Below the pieces are notes generated by a model. The model saw only the letters and a program-made list of their open reading frames with translations, was not told the origin of the DNA and made no database searches. A program made the translations under genes and the position numbers. From JAJQBJ01 sp964387095 (GTDB lineage: Bacteria; Bacillota; Clostridia; Oscillospirales; Oscillospiraceae), in contig CAYLVH010000081.1 of the NCBI GenBank assembly GCA_964387095.1, positions 1 to 7,652 of the forward strand: 7,652 nucleotides of DNA. Reading direction: 5' to 3'. Positions 1 through 6,051 of this stretch are shown here, one piece after another. Position 1 is the first letter of the stretch, and every line of letters starts with the position of its first letter.

Positions 1-79
1 CACTTTGTTCAGCTTTGTTGCAAAAATTGATTTCCGTGGCTTTTCTGAAAATGCTCTGGTAAAATCCAATTCAATCGTA

Positions 80-113
80 TATAATAATATCCTGTAAAGA
101 ACTAATTTACAGG
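80..113 (+). promoter_or_regulatory. smsCB promoter -10 and start-site dyad
   Basis: A perfect TATAAT lies at 80-85. The -35 is weak; the best-spaced hexamer, TGGTAA at 57-62, matches only half of TTGACA at 17-base spacing. Six bases after the -10 begins a perfect 8-bp inverted repeat, CCTGTAAA at 91-98 and TTTACAGG at 106-113, with a 7-base spacer. The predicted start (about 91-93) falls at its left edge, so it could be an operator for an activator or repressor, or a hairpin at the very 5' end of the mRNA. A poor -35 with a perfect -10 fits a regulated promoter. No run of T follows, so it is not a terminator. The regulator is not in the window. Confidence 0.55.
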
Positions 114-163
114 AATATGGCGTTCTAGTTACAGTCGGAACGTCCATCCACACGGAGGCCATT

Positions 164-904
164 ATGCTTACATTAGAAAACGTCTCTTTTGAGGTCCCTG
201 CGGAAAAGGGTCAGAAAGAGATCATCCGCAATTTGAACCTTACCATTGATGACCACAAGTTCGTGGTCGTGACCGGGCCAAACGGCGGCGGCAAATCCAC
301 GCTGGCCAAGCTCATTGCCGGCATTGAAACGCCTACTTCCGGCCACATCTTTTTCCAGGGCCAGGATATCACTGACCTGAACGTGACCCAGCGCGCAAAT
401 CTGGGCATCAGCTTCGCCTTCCAGCAGCCCGTCCGCTTTAAGGGCATCCAGGTGCTGGATCTCCTGCGCTTGGCCGCTAAAAATCCCCGGTTGTCCATTT
501 CCGACGCCTGCCAGTACCTCTCCGAGGTGGGACTGTGCGCCAAGGACTACATCAACCGCGAGGTCAACGCCAGCCTGTCCGGCGGGGAACTGAAGCGCAT
601 TGAGATTGCCACCGTTCTCGCCCGGAGCACAAAAATGTCCATCTTTGACGAGCCGGAGGCCGGCATCGACCTTTGGAGCTTCCAGAACCTGATCCGGGTC
701 TTTGAGCGGATGCGGGAGAACACCGACGGCTCCATCATGATCATTTCCCACCAGGAGCGAATCCTGAACATCGCAGATGAGATCGTGGTCCTGGCCGACG
801 GCCAGATCACCAAGCACGGCCCAAAGGCAGAAATTCTCCCCTCCCTCCTGGGAACCACCTCCGCTGTGGGCAGCTGCAATAAATTCTACACGGAGGTACA
901 GTAA
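164..904 (+). CDS. smsC: SUF-like Fe-S cluster assembly ATPase (SufC/SmsC family)
   Basis: This is a 246-residue ABC-type ATPase without membrane segments, the usual size for SufC. Visible motifs in order are Walker A GPNGGGKST (38-46), Q-loop FAFQQP (85-90), signature LSGGE (138-142) followed by LKRIEIA, Walker B MSIFDEP (158-164) running into EAGID, and the H-loop histidine in ISHQ (His196). The family is cytosolic: SufC hydrolyses ATP to drive rearrangement of its SufB/SufD partner during Fe-S cluster assembly. Assignment to this family rather than to a transporter rests on the FDEPEAGID motif, the absence of a permease gene and the SufB-like gene one base downstream. The ATG at 164 has GGAGG at 154-158, five bases away. 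The gene is co-transcribed with smsB. The symbol smsC follows the minimal two-gene SUF-like nomenclature; sufC is equally defensible. Confidence 0.93.
   Translation: MLTLENVSFEVPAEKGQKEIIRNLNLTIDDHKFVVVTGPNGGGKSTLAKLIAGIETPTSGHIFFQGQDITDLNVTQRANLGISFAFQQPVRFKGIQVLDLLRLAAKNPRLSISDACQYLSEVGLCAKDYINREVNASLSGGELKRIEIATVLARSTKMSIFDEPEAGIDLWSFQNLIRVFERMRENTDGSIMIISHQERILNIADEIVVLADGQITKHGPKAEILPSLLGTTSAVGSCNKFYTEVQ
892..896 (+). promoter_or_regulatory. Ribosome-binding site that fixes the smsB start
   Basis: GGAGG lies nine bases upstream of the ATG at 906 and inside the last codons of smsC. It places the smsB start at 906. The same frame is open upstream to an ATG at 777, but that extension runs inside smsC and has no SD of its own. 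Confidence 0.85.
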
Positions 905-905
905 C

Positions 906-1823
906 ATGGATCAGATTCAGAAGAGACTTCTAGAAGAGGTGGCTGACCTTCACGATGTGCCAGAGGGCGCCTATAACATCCGCGCCAACGGAAAGATCGC
1001 CAGCCGCAGCTCCACCGCTAATATCGACATCACCTCAAAGGAGGATGGCTCCGGTATTGTCATCCGGATTAAGCCCGGCACCAAGCGGGAAAGTGTCCAT
1101 ATTCCTGTGGTCCTCAGTGAGAGCGGCCTGAAGGAGATGGTTTACAACGATTTTTACATTGGGGAGGACGCCGATGTGGTCATCGTGGCCGGCTGCGGCA
1201 TCAGCAACTGCGGCACCCAGGATTCCCAGCATGACGGCATCCACCGTTTCTTTGTGGGCAAAAACGCCAAAGTCAAATATGTGGAAAAGCATTACGGCGA
1301 GGGGGACGGCTCCGGCAAGCGCGTGCTCAACCCCGGTACCGAGGTCCACATGGAGGAAGGCAGCACCATGGAGATGGAGATGGTTCAGATCCGGGGCGTG
1401 GACTCCACCGTCCGCACCACCGTGGCTGACCTGGCTACCGGCGCCAAATTGGTGGTCCGGGAACGGCTGCTGACCCACGGCCAGCAGGAGGCGGTCAGCA
1501 ACTACGAAGTCCGCTTGAACGGAGAGGATTCCAGCGCTGACGTGGTCTCCCGTTCCGTGGCCCAGGACAGCTCCTACCAGAAGTTCGACTCCCGCATTGT
1601 AGGCAACGCCAAGTGCAGCGGCCACACCGAATGCGATGCCATCATCATGGGCAACGCCCGCATTCTGGCAGTCCCTCAGCTGGAGGCCAATGCCCTGGAC
1701 GCCGCCCTGATTCACGAGGCCGCTATCGGTAAGATCGCAGGGGACCAGATCATCAAGCTCATGACCCTGGGCCTGACCGAGGCGGAGTCTGAGGAGCAGA
1801 TTATTAACGGCTTTTTGAAATAA
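906..1823 (+). CDS. smsB: SUF-like Fe-S scaffold (SufB/SufD family, SmsB)
   Basis: The product has 305 residues, much shorter than SufB or SufD of complete SUF systems (over 400), which is the size expected of the single minimal SufBD-type scaffold. Conserved segments are AGCGISNCG (95-103), SQHDGIH (107-113), CSGHTECDAIIMG (237-249) and HEAAIGKI (270-277), ending in a typical KLMTLGLTE stretch. Cysteines are at 97, 102, 237 and 243. By motif, Cys243 and Glu271 appear to match the cluster-assembly Cys405 and Glu434 of E. coli SufB, an alignment made by eye. The protein should act in the cytosol with SmsC. The genes are separated by one base, so they are translationally coupled. No cysteine desulfurase, SufU or separate SufD lies in the window. 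A strong terminator follows 38 bases after the stop. Confidence 0.9.
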   Translation: MDQIQKRLLEEVADLHDVPEGAYNIRANGKIASRSSTANIDITSKEDGSGIVIRIKPGTKRESVHIPVVLSESGLKEMVYNDFYIGEDADVVIVAGCGISNCGTQDSQHDGIHRFFVGKNAKVKYVEKHYGEGDGSGKRVLNPGTEVHMEEGSTMEMEMVQIRGVDSTVRTTVADLATGAKLVVRERLLTHGQQEAVSNYEVRLNGEDSSADVVSRSVAQDSSYQKFDSRIVGNAKCSGHTECDAIIMGNARILAVPQLEANALDAALIHEAAIGKIAGDQIIKLMTLGLTEAESEEQIINGFLK

Positions 1824-1860
1824 TCCCAATGAAACGGACCCGTTGCAAAATGAGTCCACG

Positions 1861-1909
1861 AAAAAGACAGACCGGACAGCCCCAAAAGGGTTGCCCAGTC
1901 TGTCTTTTT
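1861..1909. terminator. Bidirectional terminator between smsB and coaD
   Basis: A perfect 12-bp outer stem pairs AAAAAGACAGAC (1861-1872) with GTCTGTCTTTTT (1898-1909). Inside, 1877-1882 pairs with 1888-1893 around a small A-rich loop, extending the hairpin. There is a run of five T on each strand at the outer end, so it can end smsCB transcripts on the plus strand and coaD transcripts on the minus strand. Confidence 0.88.
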
Positions 1910-1982
1910 GCTATAGGCATACTGAATTGGGTCATTTTTTCCACATGTGCCCGCCCTAAATGTGTTGATAGAGAATAGAAGA

Positions 1983-2014
1983 CCCGCTGCAAAACAATTT
2001 CATTCTGCAACGGG
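1983..2014 (-). terminator. Secondary hairpin downstream of coaD
   Basis: 1983-1994 pairs with 2003-2014, a 12-bp stem with two mismatches and the 8-base loop CAATTTCA. It lies 20 bases after the coaD stop. The minus-strand tail TCTTCTATTC is only moderately T-rich. On the plus strand, CCCG then TTCTTTTT follows, so the hairpin may also back up smsCB termination. Confidence 0.6.
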
Positions 2015-2033
2015 CCCGTTCTTTTTCCATTTT

Positions 2034-2507
2034 TTACTTGACCAGCTCCAAGACAGAGGCAGGCAAATAGCGGGACACATCCTTGTGGAAGGCCAACAGC
2101 TCCCGCACCATAGAGGAGGACACCGCCGCATCATCGGCCCGGAGGTAGATGGATTCCAGCTGAGGATTCAGCAGCTTATTGACCTGGGCAATATTTTCCT
2201 CATAGTCATAATCCATGGAATTCCGAAGTCCACGGATGAGGAAGTTGATGCCGTTTTCCGCGCAATAGTCCGCCACCATGCCTTCATAGATCACCACCTT
2301 GCAGTTTTGGATCCCGTCCTGCTTCAGGGCCTTTTCAATGGCCACCTTCATATTCTCCGGATCAAAATTTCGCCGCTTGCCTGTGTTGAACCCAATGAGG
2401 ACATAGACCTCGTCAAACAGGCGGCTCGCCTTCGTCACAACCGCGTGATGCCCCAGGGTATAGGGATCAAACGAACCTGCAAACAGGCCGCGCACCGGCT
2501 GTTTCAT
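2034..2507 (-). CDS. coaD: Phosphopantetheine adenylyltransferase
   Basis: CoaD catalyses the penultimate step of coenzyme A synthesis, 4'-phosphopantetheine plus ATP to dephospho-CoA and pyrophosphate, in the cytosol. The 157 residues match the usual length of about 160. Visible motifs are the nucleotidyltransferase GSFDPYTLGH (11-20, His20), the basic segment NTGKRR (41-46, Lys44), LIRGLRNSMDYDYEENIAQVN (starting at residue 90, with Arg92 in RGLR), and the C-terminal SSSMVRELLAFHKDVS (130-145). Several positions differ from textbook CoaD, for example NTGKRRNFDPEN where many have NPSKK, and FHKDVS for GGDVS, but the catalytic framework is intact. AAAGGAG at 2516-2522 precedes the ATG. It has its own promoter and sits downstream of the pckG terminator, so it is probably transcribed alone. 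Confidence 0.92.
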   Translation of the reverse strand: MKQPVRGLFAGSFDPYTLGHHAVVTKASRLFDEVYVLIGFNTGKRRNFDPENMKVAIEKALKQDGIQNCKVVIYEGMVADYCAENGINFLIRGLRNSMDYDYEENIAQVNKLLNPQLESIYLRADDAAVSSSMVRELLAFHKDVSRYLPASVLELVK

Positions 2508-2554
2508 GTGATCGTCTCCTTTATTTTGGGAAAATTCCCCGTATAATCCCGCTT

Positions 2555-2583
2555 ATCATACCATAACTTTTTTTCGGATGCAA
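2555..2583 (-). promoter_or_regulatory. coaD sigma-A-type promoter
   Basis: On the minus strand TTGCAT (2578-2583), a 17-base spacer and TATGAT (2555-2560) are followed by a leader of about 45 bases to the coaD ATG. The -10 is preceded by TGG, an extended -10 (TGn). The -35 matches TTGACA only in its first three bases. Confidence 0.6.
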
Positions 2584-2632
2584 CGCCTTTCCCGGATTTT
2601 CTGCCCGCTGACCCCTCTTCCAACACGCAAAA

Positions 2633-2658
2633 GGCTGCGCCGCAAAAACGGCGCAGCC
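2633..2658 (-). terminator. pckG intrinsic terminator
   Basis: A perfect 10-bp GC-rich stem pairs GGCTGCGCCG (2633-2642) with CGGCGCAGCC (2649-2658) around a 6-base loop. On the minus strand TTTT follows. It lies 17 bases after the pckG stop and upstream of the coaD promoter. Confidence 0.85.
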
Positions 2659-2675
2659 CAGTAGCATCCCGACAA

Positions 2676-4445
2676 TCAGGCCCGCAGGTTTGCTTCCAGA
2701 TTTGCCAGGCAATCCTGAAGCTCCGCAGGAACCTTGCCGATCTTGGCGTAGTATTCCTTGATGTCCTCCACCTCATTCAGCCACAGATCCCGATCCACGG
2801 TCAGCAGGTCTGCCACATCCTGGGTGGTCATATCCAAGCCCTGGATATTGATATCCTCGGGCTTAGGCTCATAGCCGATGGGGGTTTTCATGGCATCAAT
2901 CTCATCGAAGCAGCGCTTCAAAATCCAGTCCAGGACCCGGAGGTTGTCGCCGAAGCCGGGCCACGCGAAGTTACCCTGGTCATCCAGACGGAACCAGTTG
3001 ACGTTAAAAATCTTGGGCTGGTGCTTGATGGCCTTGCCCATATCCAGCCAATGCTGCCAGTAATCGCCCATGTGATAGCCGCAGAAGGGCAGCATGGCGA
3101 AGGGGTCACGGCGGACAACCCCCACAGCCCCGGCGGCGGCGGCAGTGGTCTCAGAGGCCATGGAGGAGCCTACGAACACTCCGTGGTTCCAATCCCAGGA
3201 CTGGTACACCAGGGGAGCGGTCTTGGCCCGGCGGCCGCCAAAGATAATGGCGGAGATGGGCACGCCATTGGGATTCTCGTACTGGTCGCTGAGGCAGGGG
3301 CAATTCTCTACGGGGGCGGTGAAGCGGCTGTTGGGATGGGCGGGCTTCTTCGCGTCGCCCCGGTGCCACTCCAGGCCGTTCCAGTCGATCAAGGTTTCGG
3401 GGATCTCGTCGCCCTTGGTCAGGCCGTCCCACCAGACAGTGCCGTCAGCGGGGTTATAGGCCACGTTGGTATAGATGGTGTTCTTCTTCGTGCACTCCAG
3501 GGCGTTGAAGTTGGACTTCTTATTGGTGCCAGGAGCCACGCCGAAGAAGCCGTGCTCCGGGTTGACTGCCCACAGGCGGCCATCCTCGCCCACCCGCAGC
3601 CAGGCGATATCGTCGCCCACCGTCCAGGCCTCCCAGCCGTCTTTCTTGTAGCCCTCAGGGGGGATCAGCATGGCCAGGTTGGTCTTACCGCAGGCAGAGG
3701 GGAAGGCGGCGGTGACATAGCGAATCTCTCCCTTGGGATTCTTCAGGCCCAGGATCAGCATATGCTCAGCCATCCACCCCTCCTGGCGGCCCAGGTTGGA
3801 GGCGATACGCAGGGCGAAGCACTTCTTGCCCTGGAGCACGTTGCCGCCATAGTTGGAGTTGATGGAGAAGATCTCGTTATTCTGAGGCATATGGACGATG
3901 TACTTCTCATCCTTGCTCAAGGTACCGTAGGAGTGCAGGCCCTTGATGAAGTCGGTGGAATCCCCCAGGGCGTCCAGCGCCTGGGCGCCTACCCTGGTCA
4001 TGATTGCCATGTTCAGGACAACGTAGGTGGAGTCCGTCAGCTCAATGCCATATTTGGCAAAGGGGGAGCCAATAATGCCCATGGAGTACGGGATGACGTA
4101 CATCACGCGGCCCTTCATGCAGCTGTCATAGAGCTTGTTCAGCTTGGCATACATCTCCCGGGGATCCATCCAGTGGTTGGTGGGGCCCGCGTCCTCCTCC
4201 TTTTCACAGCAGATAAAGGTACGTTCCTCAACCCGGGCCACGTCGTCGGGATCAGTGCGGTGCAGATAACAGCCGGGCAGTTTCTCCTCGTTCAGCTTAA
4301 TCATGGTGCCCTCGCTGACAGCCAAGGCGCGGATCTCATCCAGCTGCGCCTCGCTGCCATCAATCCAGACCACGGAGTCGGGCTGGCACAGGTCGATCTT
4401 TTCCTGAATCCAGGTCAGAACCGCCTGGTTATTCGTCAATGCCAT
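2676..4445 (-). CDS. pckG: Phosphoenolpyruvate carboxykinase (GTP)
   Basis: The enzyme interconverts oxaloacetate plus GTP with phosphoenolpyruvate, CO2 and GDP in the cytosol, and serves gluconeogenesis or, in fermenters, anaplerotic CO2 fixation. With the start at 4445 it has 589 residues, normal for the GTP class. Motifs are TDPDDVARVEERT (64-76), SNYGGNVLQGKKCFALRIA (197-215), the P-loop FPSACGKTNLAM (248-259) with the hyper-reactive Cys252, the metal-binding VGDDIAW (276-282) and FGGRR (402-406) followed by HGVFVGSSM. PSACGKTN marks the GTP rather than the ATP family. An in-frame ATG at 4469 would add eight residues, but AAGGAGG at 4455-4461 sits nine bases before the ATG at 4445, and MALTNNQAV is the natural N-terminus. 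The gene has its own promoter and terminator. Confidence 0.96.
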   Translation of the reverse strand: MALTNNQAVLTWIQEKIDLCQPDSVVWIDGSEAQLDEIRALAVSEGTMIKLNEEKLPGCYLHRTDPDDVARVEERTFICCEKEEDAGPTNHWMDPREMYAKLNKLYDSCMKGRVMYVIPYSMGIIGSPFAKYGIELTDSTYVVLNMAIMTRVGAQALDALGDSTDFIKGLHSYGTLSKDEKYIVHMPQNNEIFSINSNYGGNVLQGKKCFALRIASNLGRQEGWMAEHMLILGLKNPKGEIRYVTAAFPSACGKTNLAMLIPPEGYKKDGWEAWTVGDDIAWLRVGEDGRLWAVNPEHGFFGVAPGTNKKSNFNALECTKKNTIYTNVAYNPADGTVWWDGLTKGDEIPETLIDWNGLEWHRGDAKKPAHPNSRFTAPVENCPCLSDQYENPNGVPISAIIFGGRRAKTAPLVYQSWDWNHGVFVGSSMASETTAAAAGAVGVVRRDPFAMLPFCGYHMGDYWQHWLDMGKAIKHQPKIFNVNWFRLDDQGNFAWPGFGDNLRVLDWILKRCFDEIDAMKTPIGYEPKPEDINIQGLDMTTQDVADLLTVDRDLWLNEVEDIKEYYAKIGKVPAELQDCLANLEANLRA

Positions 4446-4454
4446 ATAGAGCTT

Positions 4455-4461
4455 CCTCCTT
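4455..4461 (-). promoter_or_regulatory. Ribosome-binding site that fixes the pckG start
   Basis: AAGGAGG on the minus strand ends nine bases before the ATG at 4445. It lies inside the codons of the longer alternative start at 4469, which has no comparable site in front of it, so the shorter start is preferred. Confidence 0.85.
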
Positions 4462-4498
4462 AGAATCATTTCAGGGGAATATCCCTTGATATGCTCCT

Positions 4499-4527
4499 AT
4501 TGTAACGAATTCAATGGCCAAATGCAA
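4499..4527 (-). promoter_or_regulatory. pckG sigma-A-type promoter
   Basis: On the minus strand TTGCAT (4522-4527), a 17-base spacer and TACAAT (4499-4504) are followed by a leader of about 50 bases to the pckG ATG at 4445. The -10 matches five of six consensus bases. The -35 hexamer is identical to that of the coaD promoter. Confidence 0.6.
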
Positions 4528-4588
4528 GGCATTGTTATTGAAATTGCAAATTTTTCTCGCCTGTGCCGGAATGGAGGCCGTCAAAGCG

Positions 4589-5506
4589 TCAAAGAATTTT
4601 CCATGCCGGAACCTCTTCATAGAGGGTCCCCTCTTGGTAGCGGTCAGCCAGGGCATTGCCTTCAAGGTCAATCCCGGAAACCAACGTGATGNNNNNNNNN
4701 NNNNNNNNNNNNNNNNNNNNNNNNNNNNNNNNNNNNNNNNNNNNNNNNNNNNNNNNNNNNNNNNNNNNNNNNNNNNNNNNNNNNNNNNNNNTTCCACTCT
4801 GTAAAGGCGCTCTGCTTCGTCATAATTCCATTCGATGCGAGGGTATCTGTCACCAGACGGACAGAGGGTTGTTCTATAGAGGACACCGTCACTATATTTG
4901 CTCTCTGTATGGGAGCCATCCTCGTTGTAACGGTACCGCTTTTCTAAGAAAACTTCACCTTGTTCATCATAGATATAATATTCCAACAGGTGGACTTTTC
5001 CATTCGCATACTCCCCATAGCAGGTGAGGGAAGAAGGGTTCCCTTCATCATCATAGGAGATTTCCTGAATCGGATTCCCGCCGCGTTTGTGATGGTCTTG
5101 CAGGCCGGGGTCCCGTCCTCATACCAGGCAGTCCGCTCCGCCGCCTCCATCTCCTCCGGGGTAAACAACTCTCTGACCCCTTGGCTGTCCGTTACCACCG
5201 CAAACAGGAGATCATAAATTTGTTGGACCACTTCGCTGTCCTGACCGGTTCTGCTCCCGTAGGCTCCAATGCCGTTCGCGGTGATATAACTGTAGCCGTT
5301 ATAGGCCGGTACGCTGCTGACTGTGCCGTCTTCTGTGCCAAACAAGTAATGCTATCCAGATAAAGGTCGAAGACAGGGGTCTCTTCCACAAAATCCGTCT
5401 CTGTCCAATCAGTTGCATCCGGCAGTTCCCGGAACAGCGTAATATTTTCATTGGAAAGCTGTCAGACAATGGTTTTCACACTGCCGTCTGCTTGATTGTA
5501 ATTCAC
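4589..5506 (-). pseudogene. Broken gene: unrecognised domain plus YD-like repeat tail, spanning the gap
   Basis: No intact reading frame covers this stretch, but frames join into one coherent protein. 5506-5352 reads VNYNQADGSVKTIV, an in-frame TGA (5462-5464), then LSNENITLFRELPDATDW to FDLYLDS. Near 5348-5351 it must shift to a frame reading YLFGTEDGTVSSVPAYNGYS to CKTITNAAG. At 5077-5079 it shifts again to NPIQEISYDDEGNPSS to RLYRVE at 4792. One added base mends each shift. The tail repeats Y-D/N-x-x-G units (YDDEGN, YDEQGE, YNEDGS), like YD/RHS-type or other tyrosine-rich surface repeats. Beyond the gap, 4690-4589 reads 33 residues, LEGNALADRYQEGTLYEEVP near the end, then TGA; this is probably its C-terminus. 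The central domain is not recognised. It may be the continuation of the SLH segment upstream. Decay and sequencing error near a contig end are both possible. Confidence 0.65.
4692..4791. other. Assembly gap (100 N)
   Basis: Exactly 100 consecutive N join two contigs, the usual placeholder for a gap of unknown size. Any reading frame crossing it, such as an apparent minus-strand frame 4986-4471, is artificial. The true length and frame relation of the two sides are unknown. Confidence 0.98.
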
Positions 5507-6051
5507 TTTAAGTAACCCGTCAAGTAACCCGTCACCGCAAGCTCCGCTCTGGTGGCAGTCTCGCCAGGTACCAGGTAGGTAACGCCGTCCGACTCAGCTC
5601 TGCCTTTCATCAGCCCAGCCCCGACAGCCCACTGCATCGCTTTTTGCGCCCAGGAGGAAACCGCATTCTCATCCGGGAAAGGGGATAGACTGCTCACCGA
5701 CGCGGAAAGGGTTCTTCCATAGCTGGCGAAGGCGTACAAGAAAACCGTAATCTGCTCCCGGGTTACATTGGACGACGGCTCGAAGAAGTTCTCGCTCGTT
5801 CCTGCGGTCATGCCATGGCTGTAGGCCCGGGACACCCCGTCCTGATACCAATCCTGGATCAGGTCATCAAAGTGGGCTGCGGGGGCTGCTTTCCAAACAT
5901 CAGGCTTTCCCGCCAGTGCATACAGGGTCTGAACCACCTCCGCCCGGGTACAGATATCATCGGGCGCAAAGCATCCATTCCCTACACCAACCATCAGTCC
6001 CAGCTCGTAGGCCTGCTGGATATACTTCGAGGCCCAGTGTATTGAAACATC
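5503..6051 (-). pseudogene. 5'-truncated SLH-domain surface protein remnant
   Basis: In one open frame there are three SLH repeats, the modules that bind cell-wall polymers and anchor surface proteins. Repeat 1 runs from DVSIHWASKYIQQAYELGLM to CTRAEVVQTLYALAGKP, repeat 2 from HFDDLIQDWYQDGVSRAYSHG to NVTREQITVFLYAF, repeat 3 from FPDENAVSSWAQKAMQW to TATRAELAV. Repeat 1 starts at DVS, just after the stop codon of the anti-sigma gene and in the same frame, and lacks the usual preceding F-x. There is no signal peptide. The first ATG (5994) lies within repeat 1 and has no convincing ribosome-binding site. The 3' end carries a 12-base tandem duplication (TGYLTGYL) and then TGA at 5503; adding one A there would read on into the next segment. 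I infer a gene that lost its 5' end, perhaps by deletion; a nonsense-split fusion is less likely. Confidence 0.7.
5511..5534 (-). repeat. 12-base tandem duplication at the end of the SLH segment
   Basis: ACGGGTTACTT(G/A) occurs twice head to tail on the minus strand, giving TGYL-TGYL in the protein. The copies differ only in the last base. It lies immediately before the first frame break of the locus and looks like replication slippage. Confidence 0.75.

Larger units (their letters stand above)
1833..2020. repeat. Three-copy GACCCGYTGCAAAA-type repeat flanking the terminator
   Basis: Copy 1 (plus) is at 1833-1852, AACGGACCCGTTGCAAAATG. Copy 2 (plus) is at 1981-1994, GACCCGCTGCAAAA, matching copy 1 at 13 of 14 positions. 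Copy 3 (minus) is at 2001-2020 and matches copy 1 at 18 of 20 positions. It contains the perfect 12-bp palindrome AACGGGCCCGTT (2009-2020). Copies 1 and 3 face each other across the terminator. The copies may be arms of nested terminators or part of a dispersed intergenic repeat family; the window cannot decide. Confidence 0.7.

Noticed and set aside
2..97. Plus-strand open stretch ending in TAA at 95-97, possibly the tail of an upstream gene
   Set aside because: Only 31 codons, AT-rich, no recognisable motif, and it overlaps the smsC -10 and dyad. A true upstream gene end cannot be excluded but is not supported.
777..905. N-terminal extension of SmsB from an ATG at 777
   Set aside because: It lies within smsC in another frame and lacks an SD, whereas the ATG at 906 has GGAGG at 892-896 and gives the expected family N-terminus.
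1035..1859. 274-residue minus-strand open frame opposite smsB
   Set aside because: It covers the conserved SmsB coding region and runs through the intergenic region with no recognisable domain.
3021..4463. 480-residue plus-strand open frame opposite pckG
   Set aside because: It is the antisense shadow of a highly conserved enzyme gene in GC-rich sequence; it is rich in Gly, Val, His and Ala with no domain and no ribosome-binding site.
4471..4986. 171-residue minus-strand frame crossing the N block
   Set aside because: The gap length is arbitrary, so the joined frame has no meaning. Only the part before the gap (4986-4792) is coding-like; a different frame is coding-like after it.
5462..5464. 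TGA recoded as selenocysteine or tryptophan
   Set aside because: No selenoprotein context or conserved Cys/Sec motif is seen, and other genes here use TGA as a normal stop. The surrounding frame breaks make mutation or error the simpler explanation.
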